Assembly: GCA_012515445.1 (NCBI GenBank)
Contig: JAAYYI010000030.1
Span: 1-32,270, forward strand
DNA from: Candidatus Bathyarchaeota archaeon
GTDB lineage: Archaea; Thermoproteota; Bathyarchaeia; Bathyarchaeales; Bathycorpusculaceae
DNA length: 32,270 nucleotides
Direction: 5' to 3'
The notes under the pieces were generated by a model. It did no database searches and was not told the origin of the DNA. It saw nothing but the letters and a program-made list of their open reading frames with translations. Made by a program: the position numbers and the translations under genes. Positions 16,207 through 24,743 of the stretch are shown piece after piece (position 1 is the first letter of the stretch; the number at the start of each line of letters is the position of its first letter).

Positions 16207-17103
16207 CTACTTCTTAGGCAATAACTCAGCTAAATCAAAGGTTGCTACACCCAGTACACTGTCCCCGCCGCCATAGTAAATGAGCATCTTATCGTCAATT
16301 ACCACATTACCGCAACTGTAAACCACGTTAGGGACGTCACCGTATCGCTCGTAATCCTTCTCCGGCTTCAAGATCGGCTCAGTGTAGCGGTAAATCACTT
16401 CGCCAGGATCGTCTCTGTCCAGCAATGCAACACCTAAGCAATAGCGTTTGTCAAAGTCTACCCCGTGATAGATCATCAGCCAACCCTCGTTTAGCAACAG
16501 CGGCGGACCAGTAGTTCCCACCTTCCAAGAATCCCACATTTTCAGCCTTGGCCCCATCACGAACCTGAGTTCACACCAATCATTCTCGATGTCGGATGAT
16601 TTGGCGATGCATATGTCAGGGTCTAAGCGATGGAACAGGATATAGTCGCCGCCTATCTTCTGAGGCATCAAGAAAGCGTTTTTGTTACGGATTCCAGGGA
16701 ATGAGTAGACGCTTTTTTTCCATGCCCAATTTTTAGCTAAAAAGTCAGTTAGGTTTATGCTTGTTAAGGCAACTTGGAAAACCTTCTCCCGAACGTAATT
16801 TCCAAACGCAGTATATGCTAAAACGAGTTTGTCGTCGAGCACTGTGAGCCGGGGGTCTTCGCAGCCGTCTATCTCTTGTTCGTTTGTGGGTATGAAAATC
16901 GGGTCAGGTGATCTTTCGTTGAAGTTGTATCCGTCTGAGGAGGATGCATAGCCTAATCTTGAGATGTGATCGTTACCCATCGCGCGGTAGATCAGGTGTA
17001 CTTGCTTGTTAACTAGAGCTGCACCGGCGTTGAATACTAGCCGTGATTCCCAGCTGTTGGTGCCTATTGGTTTGAGTATGGGGTTGCCTTCATAGCGTTT
17101 CAA
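16207..17103 (-). CDS. GH130 family glycoside phosphorylase/hydrolase (mannoside type)
   Basis: The 298-residue five-bladed beta-propeller protein matches GH130, whose members phosphorolyse or hydrolyse beta-mannosides. Visible are the N-terminal ENPIL-like GNPILKP, FNAGAAL, IYRAMG, RLGYASSSDG, the invariant GCEDPR with proton donor D83, KNAFLMP, GTTGPPLLLNEGWLMIYHG, the second NVVYSCG strand and YYGGGDSVLGVA. Most family phosphorylases retain extra basic residues that bind phosphate, and I cannot settle phosphorolysis versus hydrolysis by eye. It lies eight bases after the stop of the CBS-domain gene on the same strand, so the pair form an operon. No signal peptide means a cytoplasmic enzyme, suited to intracellular oligosaccharide turnover. 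Confidence 0.92.
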   Translation of the reverse strand: MKRYEGNPILKPIGTNSWESRLVFNAGAALVNKQVHLIYRAMGNDHISRLGYASSSDGYNFNERSPDPIFIPTNEQEIDGCEDPRLTVLDDKLVLAYTAFGNYVREKVFQVALTSINLTDFLAKNWAWKKSVYSFPGIRNKNAFLMPQKIGGDYILFHRLDPDICIAKSSDIENDWCELRFVMGPRLKMWDSWKVGTTGPPLLLNEGWLMIYHGVDFDKRYCLGVALLDRDDPGEVIYRYTEPILKPEKDYERYGDVPNVVYSCGNVVIDDKMLIYYGGGDSVLGVATFDLAELLPKK

Positions 17104-17111
17104 AGCTTGCC

Positions 17112-17504
17112 TCAGCCTCGAGTCCGCGGTATTAATTCGAAGAATTCGTCGATGATCCGTCTGATAGAAACTAACCCTACGAGTTTACAGTCGGAGTCTA
17201 CTACAGGTATTCGCCTTACGCGGTAGAGGCGCATAAGCTCCTTTGCTTCGCCGAAGGCTGAGCCGCTGGCGACTGTTACGACGTTGGTTGACATAACATC
17301 CGCTAAAGTTGTGTCTAAAGAGATGCCCTGTGCGATGACGCGTATGAGGTCACGCTCGGTGAATATGCCCCTGATACGGCGTTCCGTATCTACAACGATT
17401 ACTGAGCCGATCCTAAACTTGAATAGCGTATCCACACATTCTTTGACTGTTGCTTCTTTTTGCATGGTAACGGGGTCTTTAATCATAATATCATTTACAA
17501 GCAA
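17112..17504 (-). CDS. Tandem CBS-domain protein
   Basis: The 130-residue protein is two CBS motifs and nothing else: VNDIMIKDPVTMQKEATVKE to IFTERDLIRVIAQG (about 3-61), then LADVMSTNVVTVASGS to GLVSIRRIIDEF (about 67-120). Such pairs bind adenosine nucleotides (AMP, ATP or SAM) and act as energy sensors. The T-E-R-D segment of the first motif is typical of nucleotide-binding sites. The gene immediately precedes GH130, which suggests that nucleotide binding adjusts the glycosidase or its supply, though archaeal genomes have many stand-alone CBS pairs. Its ATG is at 17504, with an AAGCAAGATAATTCAC-like leader upstream that shows no strong ribosome site. Confidence 0.93.
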   Translation of the reverse strand: MLVNDIMIKDPVTMQKEATVKECVDTLFKFRIGSVIVVDTERRIRGIFTERDLIRVIAQGISLDTTLADVMSTNVVTVASGSAFGEAKELMRLYRVRRIPVVDSDCKLVGLVSIRRIIDEFFELIPRTRG

Positions 17505-17573
17505 GATAATTCACCAAAAAAGGAAAACATGTACTTTATTATTGTTTTTAAATGTATAAGGCTGCTGGTTCGC

Positions 17574-20300
17574 TCACGAGGAACGTCGATACACTATCAG
17601 TTTTCGTATCTCGTCGCCGATGAAGACGGAGCTTGCTACCAGTATTACAAGTAGCCAATCTATTAGTGAAAGGCTTGTGGTTCCCAGCGCCACTTGAAAG
17701 AGCGGCAGTTCAGTGGCCAAGATCTGTAGTATGAATGCAACCGCAATCGCTAACAGTAGATACTTGTTCCTGAAGACGCCCAATTTGAAAAATGAGAGCC
17801 GCTGTGATCTGCAATTCAGGGCATTAAAGACTTGAAAGATTGCAATCGTAGCAAACGCTAACGTTTGCGCTCTAATTATATCGCCATTATCTATGCCTTG
17901 TGTGAAAAACCAAAGTGTTCCAATCGCCATAAACGTGCCTACGAAGACCACTGAAAACAGGACATCTCGATTGATTATTCTAGCGCTGGGTTTCCTGGGC
18001 GGAGTCTCCATTACATTGACCTCTTTGGGCTCCATCGCAAGTGGGATTACAAGCAATCCATCGGTTACGAGGTTAATCCAGAGTATCTGAACTGCTGTAA
18101 AAATCAGAGGAGCGCTTGGAAGCAGAATTAAGGCCGCTATGATCGTTATTATTTCGCCAGTGTTAGTGCTCACTAGGTACTTTACTACTTTTCTTATATT
18201 TTCGAAAATTACTCGACCCTCTTCTATAGCGCTGACTATACTGGCAAAGTTATCATCGGTCAATACCATGTCCGCTGTTTCTTTTGTGACATCTGTTCCG
18301 GTGATTCCCATCGCTATGCCGATTTCTGCAACTTTCAAGGCAGGGGCATCATTAACGCCGTCGCCGGTCATAGCAACAACATGGCCCTGTCGTCTAAGAG
18401 ACTCCACTATGCGGTACTTGTGGGTTGGAGACACTCTTGCAAATACAGAAGTATCCGCTAAGGCTTTGTCTAGCTGCTGGTCGGTTAGTTTGTCTATTTC
18501 TAATCCTGTTAACGCCTCTTTGGAGGTAGCTATCTGTAGTTCTTCCGCTATGGCTTGAGCGGTTAATTTATGATCCCCAGTAGCCATAACCACACGGATG
18601 CCCGCGCGTTTACAGGTTGCTACTGCTTTCTTAGCCTCGCCGCGTGGGGGGTCAATCATTCCTTGGAACCCAACAAAAGTTAGTGTCTTCTGTTTGTCTT
18701 TAATTGCTTGTTTAGCATTATTGAGGTCGTTTAATGGTATAATCTGGTAAGCCATAGCTAGCGTCCTTAATGCGTGACTAGCCATTTTTGTGCTGATATC
18801 AAGAAGGTCATTTTTTGTTGCCGTAGACATCTCTTTGGTTGTGCTGTTTTCTAATGCGTAGCTACACATTGCCAGAATTGCTTCGGGTGCACCTTTTACG
18901 AAGACTTGAACGGTTTCGCCAGATTTCCTGTGAAAGGTCACCATAAAGCGTTCTTTGGCGTCAAATGGGATCTCATCGATTCTTGGCTGCTTATCCTCTA
19001 ATTCTTTTTTATTCAAACCTGCTTTCCGAGCGGAAACTACAAGAGCGCCCTCTGTTGGGTCACCCTTGATTCTCCACTTCTGTTTAGTCTCCTCTGAAGG
19101 TAACAGTTCAGAGTCATTGCATAATACACCGATTTCCAGTAGAAGCTTTAGTCCATCGTGCTGTGAGGGATCAATAGGTTGCTCTTTCTCGCTAAACTGG
19201 CCTTCTGGAACAAATCCTTCCCCAGAAACATCGATGATTTTCTTATCGATATACAGTTTTCTAACTGTCATTTGGTTTGTAGTTAAAGTGCCGGTTTTAT
19301 CGGTACATATGACAGTAGCTGATCCCAAGGTATCGACTGCTTGGAGTTTGCGAATTAAGGCGTTACGTTTCGCCATCCTGTTTACACCCACAGCTAGCGT
19401 CACAGTTAAAACTGCAGGTAATCCCTCGGGAATTGCGGATACAGCAGTTGCCAGTGCGAAAAGGAATGTCTCGAACAAGTCGAAGTTTCTAAGGACTGCG
19501 ATAACAAAAACCAATGCACTAGCTAATAACGCGAATACTCCGAGCTTTCGACTCAGATCTTTAGTTCTTTTTTGAATAGGTGTCTCTACACGTTCAGTCT
19601 TATTTATTAGATTTGCGATCTTTCCGATTTCAGTATTCAAACCGGTTGCAGTAACCACCGCTTTGCCTCTGCCTTGAACAATAATAGTTCCTGAAAAAGC
19701 CATGTTATGTCTGTCGGCAACCGGTAATTCAGCTTCAAGTACATCAGTGGTTTTTGTTGTAGGCAAGGATTCGCCAGTTAGCATAGACTCGTCTACTTCG
19801 AGGTTCACTGCCTGAATAATTCGGGCGTCAGCAGGAACCTTATCGCCTGCTTCTAATGCGACGACATCGCCGGGGACAATGTCTTTTGCTTTAATTTTCA
19901 CTTCGACGCATTGCTTTGGTTTTACGCATTTTCGGATTACTTTCGTTTCTGGTCCTGCTAGTGACTTTAAGGCCTGTAATGCAGTTTCTGCCTTGTATTC
20001 TTGGAAGAAACCTATGTTTGTGTTGATTATGATTACAACCGCGATTACTATGGCGTCAATTGCATGATCAACTATCAGTGAAATAATGGCGGCGATTATC
20101 AAAACGGCGATTAGGGGATTTTTAAATTGGTTTACAAACAGGGCGAGTTTGGTCGCTTGTTTTTCTTGTACAAGCTCGTTGCCACCATACTGTTCTAGGC
20201 GACGTTGCACTTCCGATTCAGTTAGTCCATCAACAGATGAACCTAATTTATCGAATGCTTCTTGAACTGACAGACTATGCCAAGAATCATCACTCAACAA
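17574..20300 (-). CDS. P-type Ca2+-transporting ATPase (P2A-like)
   Basis: The 908-residue protein is a complete P-type ATPase with cation N-domain, ten membrane helices and all signatures: TGES (175-178), PEGLP in M4 (291-295), phosphorylation site DKTGTLT (334-340), KGAPE in the nucleotide domain, TGDH and TGDGVNDAPAL. M5 has NTGEI and M6 NLVTDG, which together with the M4 Glu match the calcium site residues of SERCA/PMR1-type pumps. It therefore probably exports Ca2+ (or Mn2+) using ATP. Two cysteines (RKCVKPKQCVEVK) in the A-domain are unusual but their meaning is unknown. The start is one of two consecutive TTG codons at 20300/20297 with GGAGCG upstream. It is a single-gene unit. Confidence 0.95.
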   Translation of the reverse strand: MLSDDSWHSLSVQEAFDKLGSSVDGLTESEVQRRLEQYGGNELVQEKQATKLALFVNQFKNPLIAVLIIAAIISLIVDHAIDAIVIAVVIIINTNIGFFQEYKAETALQALKSLAGPETKVIRKCVKPKQCVEVKIKAKDIVPGDVVALEAGDKVPADARIIQAVNLEVDESMLTGESLPTTKTTDVLEAELPVADRHNMAFSGTIIVQGRGKAVVTATGLNTEIGKIANLINKTERVETPIQKRTKDLSRKLGVFALLASALVFVIAVLRNFDLFETFLFALATAVSAIPEGLPAVLTVTLAVGVNRMAKRNALIRKLQAVDTLGSATVICTDKTGTLTTNQMTVRKLYIDKKIIDVSGEGFVPEGQFSEKEQPIDPSQHDGLKLLLEIGVLCNDSELLPSEETKQKWRIKGDPTEGALVVSARKAGLNKKELEDKQPRIDEIPFDAKERFMVTFHRKSGETVQVFVKGAPEAILAMCSYALENSTTKEMSTATKNDLLDISTKMASHALRTLAMAYQIIPLNDLNNAKQAIKDKQKTLTFVGFQGMIDPPRGEAKKAVATCKRAGIRVVMATGDHKLTAQAIAEELQIATSKEALTGLEIDKLTDQQLDKALADTSVFARVSPTHKYRIVESLRRQGHVVAMTGDGVNDAPALKVAEIGIAMGITGTDVTKETADMVLTDDNFASIVSAIEEGRVIFENIRKVVKYLVSTNTGEIITIIAALILLPSAPLIFTAVQILWINLVTDGLLVIPLAMEPKEVNVMETPPRKPSARIINRDVLFSVVFVGTFMAIGTLWFFTQGIDNGDIIRAQTLAFATIAIFQVFNALNCRSQRLSFFKLGVFRNKYLLLAIAVAFILQILATELPLFQVALGTTSLSLIDWLLVILVASSVFIGDEIRKLIVYRRSS

Positions 20301-20620
20301 AAAATCGCTCCAAACCTTCGGTAAAAATACTCAAATAAACAGTATTCATGCAGCCATTTATTTGTTCACGAGTTCAGACTTGGATCTGGGGCGACGGCTG
20401 TTCCTAATTTGGAACATACTGTTCCTTCTGTAGAACTAAATCGCCGCTTGCCTAATGAACGCGTGGTGAAGCCTTATTCTCTTTATGACTGGAGCGGTTT
20501 TCTACAGTTCGGTATTGTTGGTTCATGCGTTAATTGTTGCTTAGTGCAGCGCTGATCAGTAGGCACAATTGGGAATCATGAAGCGCATAGACGAGTGGGT
20601 AACTTTAACCTGCCACTATG
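20301..20620. other. Long divergent spacer; weak open frame with no start
   Basis: No supported gene is seen. A frame without a good start runs from about 20331 to the TGA ending near 20551 (with residues such as LNRRLPNERVVKPYSLYDW), which could be chance or a decayed gene. It also contains the TGTTCC/GGAACA half-sites listed separately and the beginning of the protease promoter. Confidence 0.3.
20399..20425. promoter_or_regulatory. Three alternating TGTTCC/GGAACA half-sites
   Basis: TGTTCC (20399-20404), GGAACA (20411-20416) and TGTTCC (20420-20425) are separated by six and three bases. The last two make a perfect 15-base palindrome-like site GGAACATACTGTTCC. It lies about 100 bases before the P-ATPase start and may be an operator of either flanking gene. 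Confidence 0.4.
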
Positions 20621-20626
20621 TTTATA
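20621..20626 (+). promoter_or_regulatory. TATA box for the metzincin protease
   Basis: TTTATA lies about 28 bases before ATG 20652, which supports a leaderless start there rather than the ATG at 20595 inside the promoter region. Confidence 0.6.
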
Positions 20627-20651
20627 CAATCATAAAATTCTAGCTTCACAG

Positions 20652-21509
20652 ATGAAAGCCAAGTTTTTGTTGCTATTGTTAGTTTTGACGCTTTTTGTTG
20701 TGCAGCTCCAAGCCAGCGCTCAAGCTGATACGCCAAGTATCGACCTTGGGCAATCGAGATGGAATAAGACAGTTCTCAGTGTGCTGCTTATCACCGATGA
20801 AGGCCAATCATGGTGGCAGGCCTACTTTCCTAACATGACTGTACGTGCAGTGCAGCAATGGAACGATGCCCTAAGTTATTTTGCAGAGAAATATCCACAA
20901 TACAGCTATTTAGCCAATGTAGAGTTGATTACGTCTTTATCGAATGTTTCACTACCGGAGTTTGACATCTACATCGCTTTTAGTCCTAATGTTCTTATCA
21001 GCGGAGTAGACGCATTGGGAGAAACACTCGTTGAATCAAGTAGTAATGGTACAATCAAAGTTGCCAACATAACGTTGAGTGCTAAATCGGAAGTGGTTGA
21101 TATTACAAAACAGGATTATAGGGATACAACGGTTCACGAGTTAGGACATGCGCTTGGACTTGGACATAGTAATTCAAGTGAAGACCTGATGTATCCTTAT
21201 AACGACATTTTTTCTAGCGACTACGCCATCTCCACACTCGACCTGTATGGAACAGCCGTTCTTTTTGAACCAACTAATACCTCTGAAGCAAAGCCGCCAG
21301 CCTTCGTCGTTTTGCCCTCAGAAATAGCGTACACCTATGCACCCGTTAATTATCCAGCGCCAACAACTATCGAGGATAACCCGATCGTGAAGTTCTTAGC
21401 GGTTCTAGCTCTTAATCCAATTACTTTGCTATTGATGGTTGTGCTCGTGGCTGTGATAATGATGTTAGTAGCTGTTATTGTTCGCAGACGCAAACACAGA
21501 AGAAGATAA
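20652..21509 (+). CDS. Membrane-anchored matrixin-like zinc metalloprotease
   Basis: I choose ATG 20652 (285 residues) because a TATA box sits at leaderless distance before it and it gives a signal peptide (KAKFLLLLLVLTLFVVQLQASAQA, processed before ADTPS). The ectodomain carries the metzincin zinc site HELGHALGLGH at 162-172, whose three histidines and Glu bind and activate the zinc, then the Met-turn LMYP at 179-182, as in matrixins. Cys-switch propeptide features are not visible. A single membrane helix near the C-terminus (PITLLLMVVLVAVIMMLVAVIV) and a basic tail (RRRKHRRR) anchor it to the cell surface. It may cleave surface proteins or food peptides. Archaeal homologues are known but scarcely studied. 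Confidence 0.88.
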   Translation: MKAKFLLLLLVLTLFVVQLQASAQADTPSIDLGQSRWNKTVLSVLLITDEGQSWWQAYFPNMTVRAVQQWNDALSYFAEKYPQYSYLANVELITSLSNVSLPEFDIYIAFSPNVLISGVDALGETLVESSSNGTIKVANITLSAKSEVVDITKQDYRDTTVHELGHALGLGHSNSSEDLMYPYNDIFSSDYAISTLDLYGTAVLFEPTNTSEAKPPAFVVLPSEIAYTYAPVNYPAPTTIEDNPIVKFLAVLALNPITLLLMVVLVAVIMMLVAVIVRRRKHRRR

Positions 21510-21834
21510 ACGGGCTTTCAAGCGGTTCTGAATACAAAATCTAAGGAGATTTAGGGATATCGAAATTGTAAGGTATGGAGTGGGAGGTCGCCCTGAGGTA
21601 GTATCAGCTTTAGTTGCTTTAAGTCGGTTTTTATTTTTTAATTAGAAGAAGAAGAGAACACGGTGCTGCTACTTCATCTTCCATAACTTTATGCAGAAAC
21701 AGCTGATTTTAGTTTTGCTGCAGCGTTGGGTTGCTGGTTGGTTGTGGCGACAGTACAAGCAAGAGTAGACGAAACAGCCATTTCTTGATCTACTGATAAA
21801 AAAACAATCAGTCTTACGGTTTTGTTGGGTAAAG
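21510..21834. terminator. Convergent spacer with T-rich terminators on both strands
   Basis: No gene is seen in these 325 bases. A T-rich tract (about 21628-21639) ends the plus-strand protease transcript. On the minus strand, a T7 run near 21800 follows the nucS stop at about 30 bases. Confidence 0.4.
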
Positions 21835-22614
21835 TTAGTTTACGAAATATTTTTCGAGTTTATGGTTCTCTTTCTTTTTGAGCACCTTGGCGCAGTCTTT
21901 GGGGTCAAGCGCTTTGAACTCTAGCCCCATCGAAGCCAGCAGCGTCCCAACGTCTTTGGCTAAAGCGGGCGCAACCAGGACAGCGCGGACTTCCCTGTTT
22001 ACTTTCGCCTTGATTGGCTCAATGTACTTCGCCAGCTGCAGCACGTTCTCTTTCGATGCTGTTCTACGCTTAACTTCGATGATTACCATTTTGCCGTCTT
22101 TGTCTTCGCCGTAGATGTCCACGAATCCCGGCTCAACATGTTTCTCCCAGCTTATCGGCTTGAAGCCTGCTTCGAATAATTCAGGTTTTAACAGGATCGC
22201 TCGGTGCATGTCGTCTTCGCTGGCGTGCAGGATGAATTCGCCGCTGTCAGAGAGATTCAGCGCTGAAACCATGAGCACTGAGGAGAAGGTTACTTTAACG
22301 CTTTCATGAGGCTTTTGCCTAACACCGTGTACCTCTAGCATGTCATCTTTTACTTCCACGTAAAAAACTGAGCCGGAAGGCTGCCAATTCACAGGTTCAT
22401 ACCCAGTTGGGCGATGCACAAGAAGCGACCCGTCGGATTTGATGATTAGCAGGCGTTCGCCGTTTTCCAGCGTGGAGTTTGCGCGTCCAGCGTAGTGCAC
22501 GTGGCAGTCGCCTGCGACGATGAGGGTTCTGCGATGTGCAAACGCTTTTTCGATTGCGACTACTGCCTCTGCAAGTGAAGGATTTTTTAGCACAATAATT
22601 TTCTCAGATGCCAA
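21835..22614 (-). CDS. nucS: Mismatch-specific endonuclease NucS/EndoMS
   Basis: The 259-residue protein is the NucS/EndoMS nuclease that cuts both strands at mismatched bases, the non-canonical mismatch repair of many archaea and actinobacteria. The N-terminal half is the DNA-binding dimerisation domain (FAHRRTLIVAGDCHVHYAGRA). The RecB-like catalytic core shows GFVDIYGED with D166, then MVIIEVKRR with E180 and K182. The C-terminal NHKLEKYF fits a PCNA-interacting QxxLxxFF box with Asn in place of Gln, so sliding-clamp binding is likely but may be weaker. The ATG at 22614 is used. It is divergent from the methyltransferase gene. Confidence 0.95.
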   Translation of the reverse strand: MASEKIIVLKNPSLAEAVVAIEKAFAHRRTLIVAGDCHVHYAGRANSTLENGERLLIIKSDGSLLVHRPTGYEPVNWQPSGSVFYVEVKDDMLEVHGVRQKPHESVKVTFSSVLMVSALNLSDSGEFILHASEDDMHRAILLKPELFEAGFKPISWEKHVEPGFVDIYGEDKDGKMVIIEVKRRTASKENVLQLAKYIEPIKAKVNREVRAVLVAPALAKDVGTLLASMGLEFKALDPKDCAKVLKKKENHKLEKYFVN

Positions 22615-22680
22615 GTTTGGTCAGCTAACGTATTTTAGGTGGTGCTTGGGTACATAAGAATTCTTGAAGGATCAATCGTT

Positions 22681-23223
22681 ATGGCTTGGAGAAGCAAGCG
22701 TAAAGTCATGCATGCCTATAATGTTACAGCAGAAATCTATGATGGACGTTACAGTCTGGAGCAGCACCGTAAATATCGTAAAGCACTCGAGAATGTAGAT
22801 GTTTCAGGTGTTAATGTGCTGGATGTTGGTTGCGGTTCAGGCTTGTTCTTTGATGAAGTAACCGATAAAGCCTCAATGGTTGTGGGCGTGGATGTCTCCA
22901 AGAAGCTGCTCATTAAAGCCACGCGGCGTGTAGCTAAAAACATGCATGTGCTGCAGGCAGATGCGGATCACCTTCCATTTAAAGACGGCGCATTTCAGGC
23001 TGCCTTCTCCTTTACCGTACTGCAGAATTTACCTAAGCCGCAAAGAACACTGCAGGAAATCAGACGTGTTACTGGAAAGGGCTGCAAAATCGCCATTACA
23101 GGGCTCAAAAAAGCTTTTCTGCAAACAGCATTTCATGATTTGGTTGAGCAAAGTGGAATGCAAACCGAAGTCTTCTATGATGTGGATGAAATCAACTGCT
23201 ACATCGCGGTACTATCTGCTTAG
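22681..23223 (+). CDS. Class I SAM-dependent methyltransferase
   Basis: The 180-residue protein starts at ATG 22681, with AAGGA nearby; an in-frame GTG at 22639 would extend it by 14 residues over the nucS promoter. The SAM-binding fold is clear: motif I VLDVGCGSGLFFDEV near 41-55, the acidic residue ending strand 2 in VVGVDVSKKLL, QADADHLPFKDGAF before motif IV, and FTVLQNLPKPQRTLQEIRRV. No substrate domain exists beyond the fold, and the target is unknown; it resembles UbiE/Methyltransf_11 enzymes. The start MAWRSKRKVMHAYNVTAEIYDGRY is typical of archaeal members. Its last 12 bases overlap the convergent sensor gene. Confidence 0.9.
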   Translation: MAWRSKRKVMHAYNVTAEIYDGRYSLEQHRKYRKALENVDVSGVNVLDVGCGSGLFFDEVTDKASMVVGVDVSKKLLIKATRRVAKNMHVLQADADHLPFKDGAFQAAFSFTVLQNLPKPQRTLQEIRRVTGKGCKIAITGLKKAFLQTAFHDLVEQSGMQTEVFYDVDEINCYIAVLSA

Positions 23224-24492
23224 GAGCTGTGCATCTGCAACTTCTCCGCTGTCAGCCCAGACTCCGACGGCGGCTGTGTTGAATCCGCCGGGGTAAGTTC
23301 TGTCCAGTTGTAATGTTATGTACCAGTATGGGACAAGCGCCACGGAGTTTGCGCGTGGGTGAGGCAGCATCTGAACTGAGATGGTGCCGGAGGATTTGAA
23401 GCCGCTTGTTTGGGTGCCGTTAATGGTCCATGTTAATGTTTGGATGTAGTTTTGGGCGATGTTTACGGCTTGGTCTGCATCTAAGTTGACTTTTGCGTTG
23501 CTGGCTGTGAATAGGAAGTAGCCGTCTGTTAACGCCGTGAGTGCGCCGTCGGTGAATGTTAATCTTAAGCTCATGGCGTTGTAGTCAACGCCGTTATGCG
23601 TGTACATCCAGAGGTACTCATCGCTGTTGCCGATGCTGCTTATCTGGAGCTTCATGTTCCCCGAAGTGGCTACTGTTAGGTTGCCAGTGGTTGCGTTCAC
23701 TGAATTGAGCAGATTCTGCATTTCGGATAGATATGCGTCGCCGCTGTAGTTGCTGTAGTGCATAAGCGCGGCTTTGGCGACGGCGAGGCTGTCACTCGGC
23801 GGGTTCTCGATCAGCAGTGGTGCCGTATCAGTGGTGAGTTGGTAGCGGCTCAGGTGGTTCTCTCGGAAACGCAGGCTAACCTCGAAGTCTCCGCTGGCGC
23901 CTGTGAAGCTGTAGCGCAGAACTTCCTCTGCTACATCGAAGTCTTCTCGGTACTCCAGCATGTCGCTTAGCAACGTGATTCTGTAGCGGTTGGTGTCAAG
24001 TTGCACCACGTCGCGGAGCATGTCGGCTACGGTGCCTGCGCCGATTCCCCATGAGAGAAGCTGCTGGTTCTGTGCTTCCAGTTGGCTTTGGTCAGCGGCT
24101 AACTGGGTAATCGTGATGTATTGGTAGACTCCGAAGCTTGACAGCAAAAGTACGGCAACCATGAGTGCGGCGAAGGCGACTTTCCATCGGCGCGCCAGTT
24201 TCTTGGGGCGCCTGACGGCGAGTTCGGGTGCTTCCTGTACGCCTTTCATCGCGTTGACTGCTGCTTTTCCGAAACTTGAAAGCTGATACTCGCCGTTTGG
24301 GGTTTTAGCTACGAGTTCGCCGAGACTCTCAAGATGATAGGTTAAGTGGCTGCTTGATAAATCCAGAAACGATGCGATCTCCATGAAACCCAGCGGTTTG
24401 TCATTTAGCAGCCCAAGTATTCGGCGGCGCACCGGATGCTTAAGCGACTTGAACATAACTGAGTAAACTTCTTCCTCGCTTCGGCTAGCCAT
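23212..24492 (-). CDS. Membrane-bound one-component regulator: winged helix plus ectodomain
   Basis: The ATG at 24492 gives 426 residues. The cytoplasmic N-terminus (about 1-85) is an ArsR-like winged helix with MFKSLKHPVRRRILGLL and the recognition segment LDLSSSHLTYHLESLGEL. A basic linker (RRPKKLARR) leads to one membrane helix (about 106-125), a short coiled coil (ITQLAADQSQLEAQNQQLL), and a roughly 280-residue outside domain rich in beta strands and N-glycosylation sequons. The C-terminus (NIAQNYIQTL and ALVPYWYITLQLD) resembles PepSY-type domains, but this is by eye. Such proteins sense an external signal directly and control transcription. The target and ligand are unknown. It overlaps the methyltransferase 3' end by 12 bases. 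Confidence 0.82.
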   Translation of the reverse strand: MASRSEEEVYSVMFKSLKHPVRRRILGLLNDKPLGFMEIASFLDLSSSHLTYHLESLGELVAKTPNGEYQLSSFGKAAVNAMKGVQEAPELAVRRPKKLARRWKVAFAALMVAVLLLSSFGVYQYITITQLAADQSQLEAQNQQLLSWGIGAGTVADMLRDVVQLDTNRYRITLLSDMLEYREDFDVAEEVLRYSFTGASGDFEVSLRFRENHLSRYQLTTDTAPLLIENPPSDSLAVAKAALMHYSNYSGDAYLSEMQNLLNSVNATTGNLTVATSGNMKLQISSIGNSDEYLWMYTHNGVDYNAMSLRLTFTDGALTALTDGYFLFTASNAKVNLDADQAVNIAQNYIQTLTWTINGTQTSGFKSSGTISVQMLPHPRANSVALVPYWYITLQLDRTYPGGFNTAAVGVWADSGEVADAQLLSR

Positions 24493-24527
24493 GTACAATC
24501 AACACAGAGTATGCAGACGTGACTATG

Positions 24528-24533
24528 TATAAA
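24528..24533 (-). promoter_or_regulatory. TATA box for the membrane regulator
   Basis: TTTATA on the minus strand lies about 38 bases before ATG 24492 and 32 bases before an in-frame TTG at 24498, so a leader of roughly 10 bases is expected. Confidence 0.5.
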
Positions 24534-24743
24534 ACTTGCCGAAAACACCTCAAACACAACTGCGACTATGACCTACCTACCTCTCTCAGAAGTACCTCCC
24601 CCTCCCTTATGCATAGCAGGCAACTGAAGGTTCAACGTATGTTTGCAGAAAAAGACTATCTGATTTAGAAGTATCTAAAAAGAAAATTTACATCTAAATG
24701 AAAAGTAGGTTGTAAAAAGTTGGGGAAGCAACTTAGTCTAAGG

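Noticed and set aside
18955-19575. 206-codon plus-strand frame opposite the P-type ATPase
   Set aside because: It is the complementary-strand shadow of a highly conserved gene and has Ser/Thr-biased composition.
20331-20551. Start-less plus-strand frame in the spacer before the protease
   Set aside because: Protein-like in parts but with no credible start or family match; it overlaps the alternating half-sites and was kept only as a spacer note.
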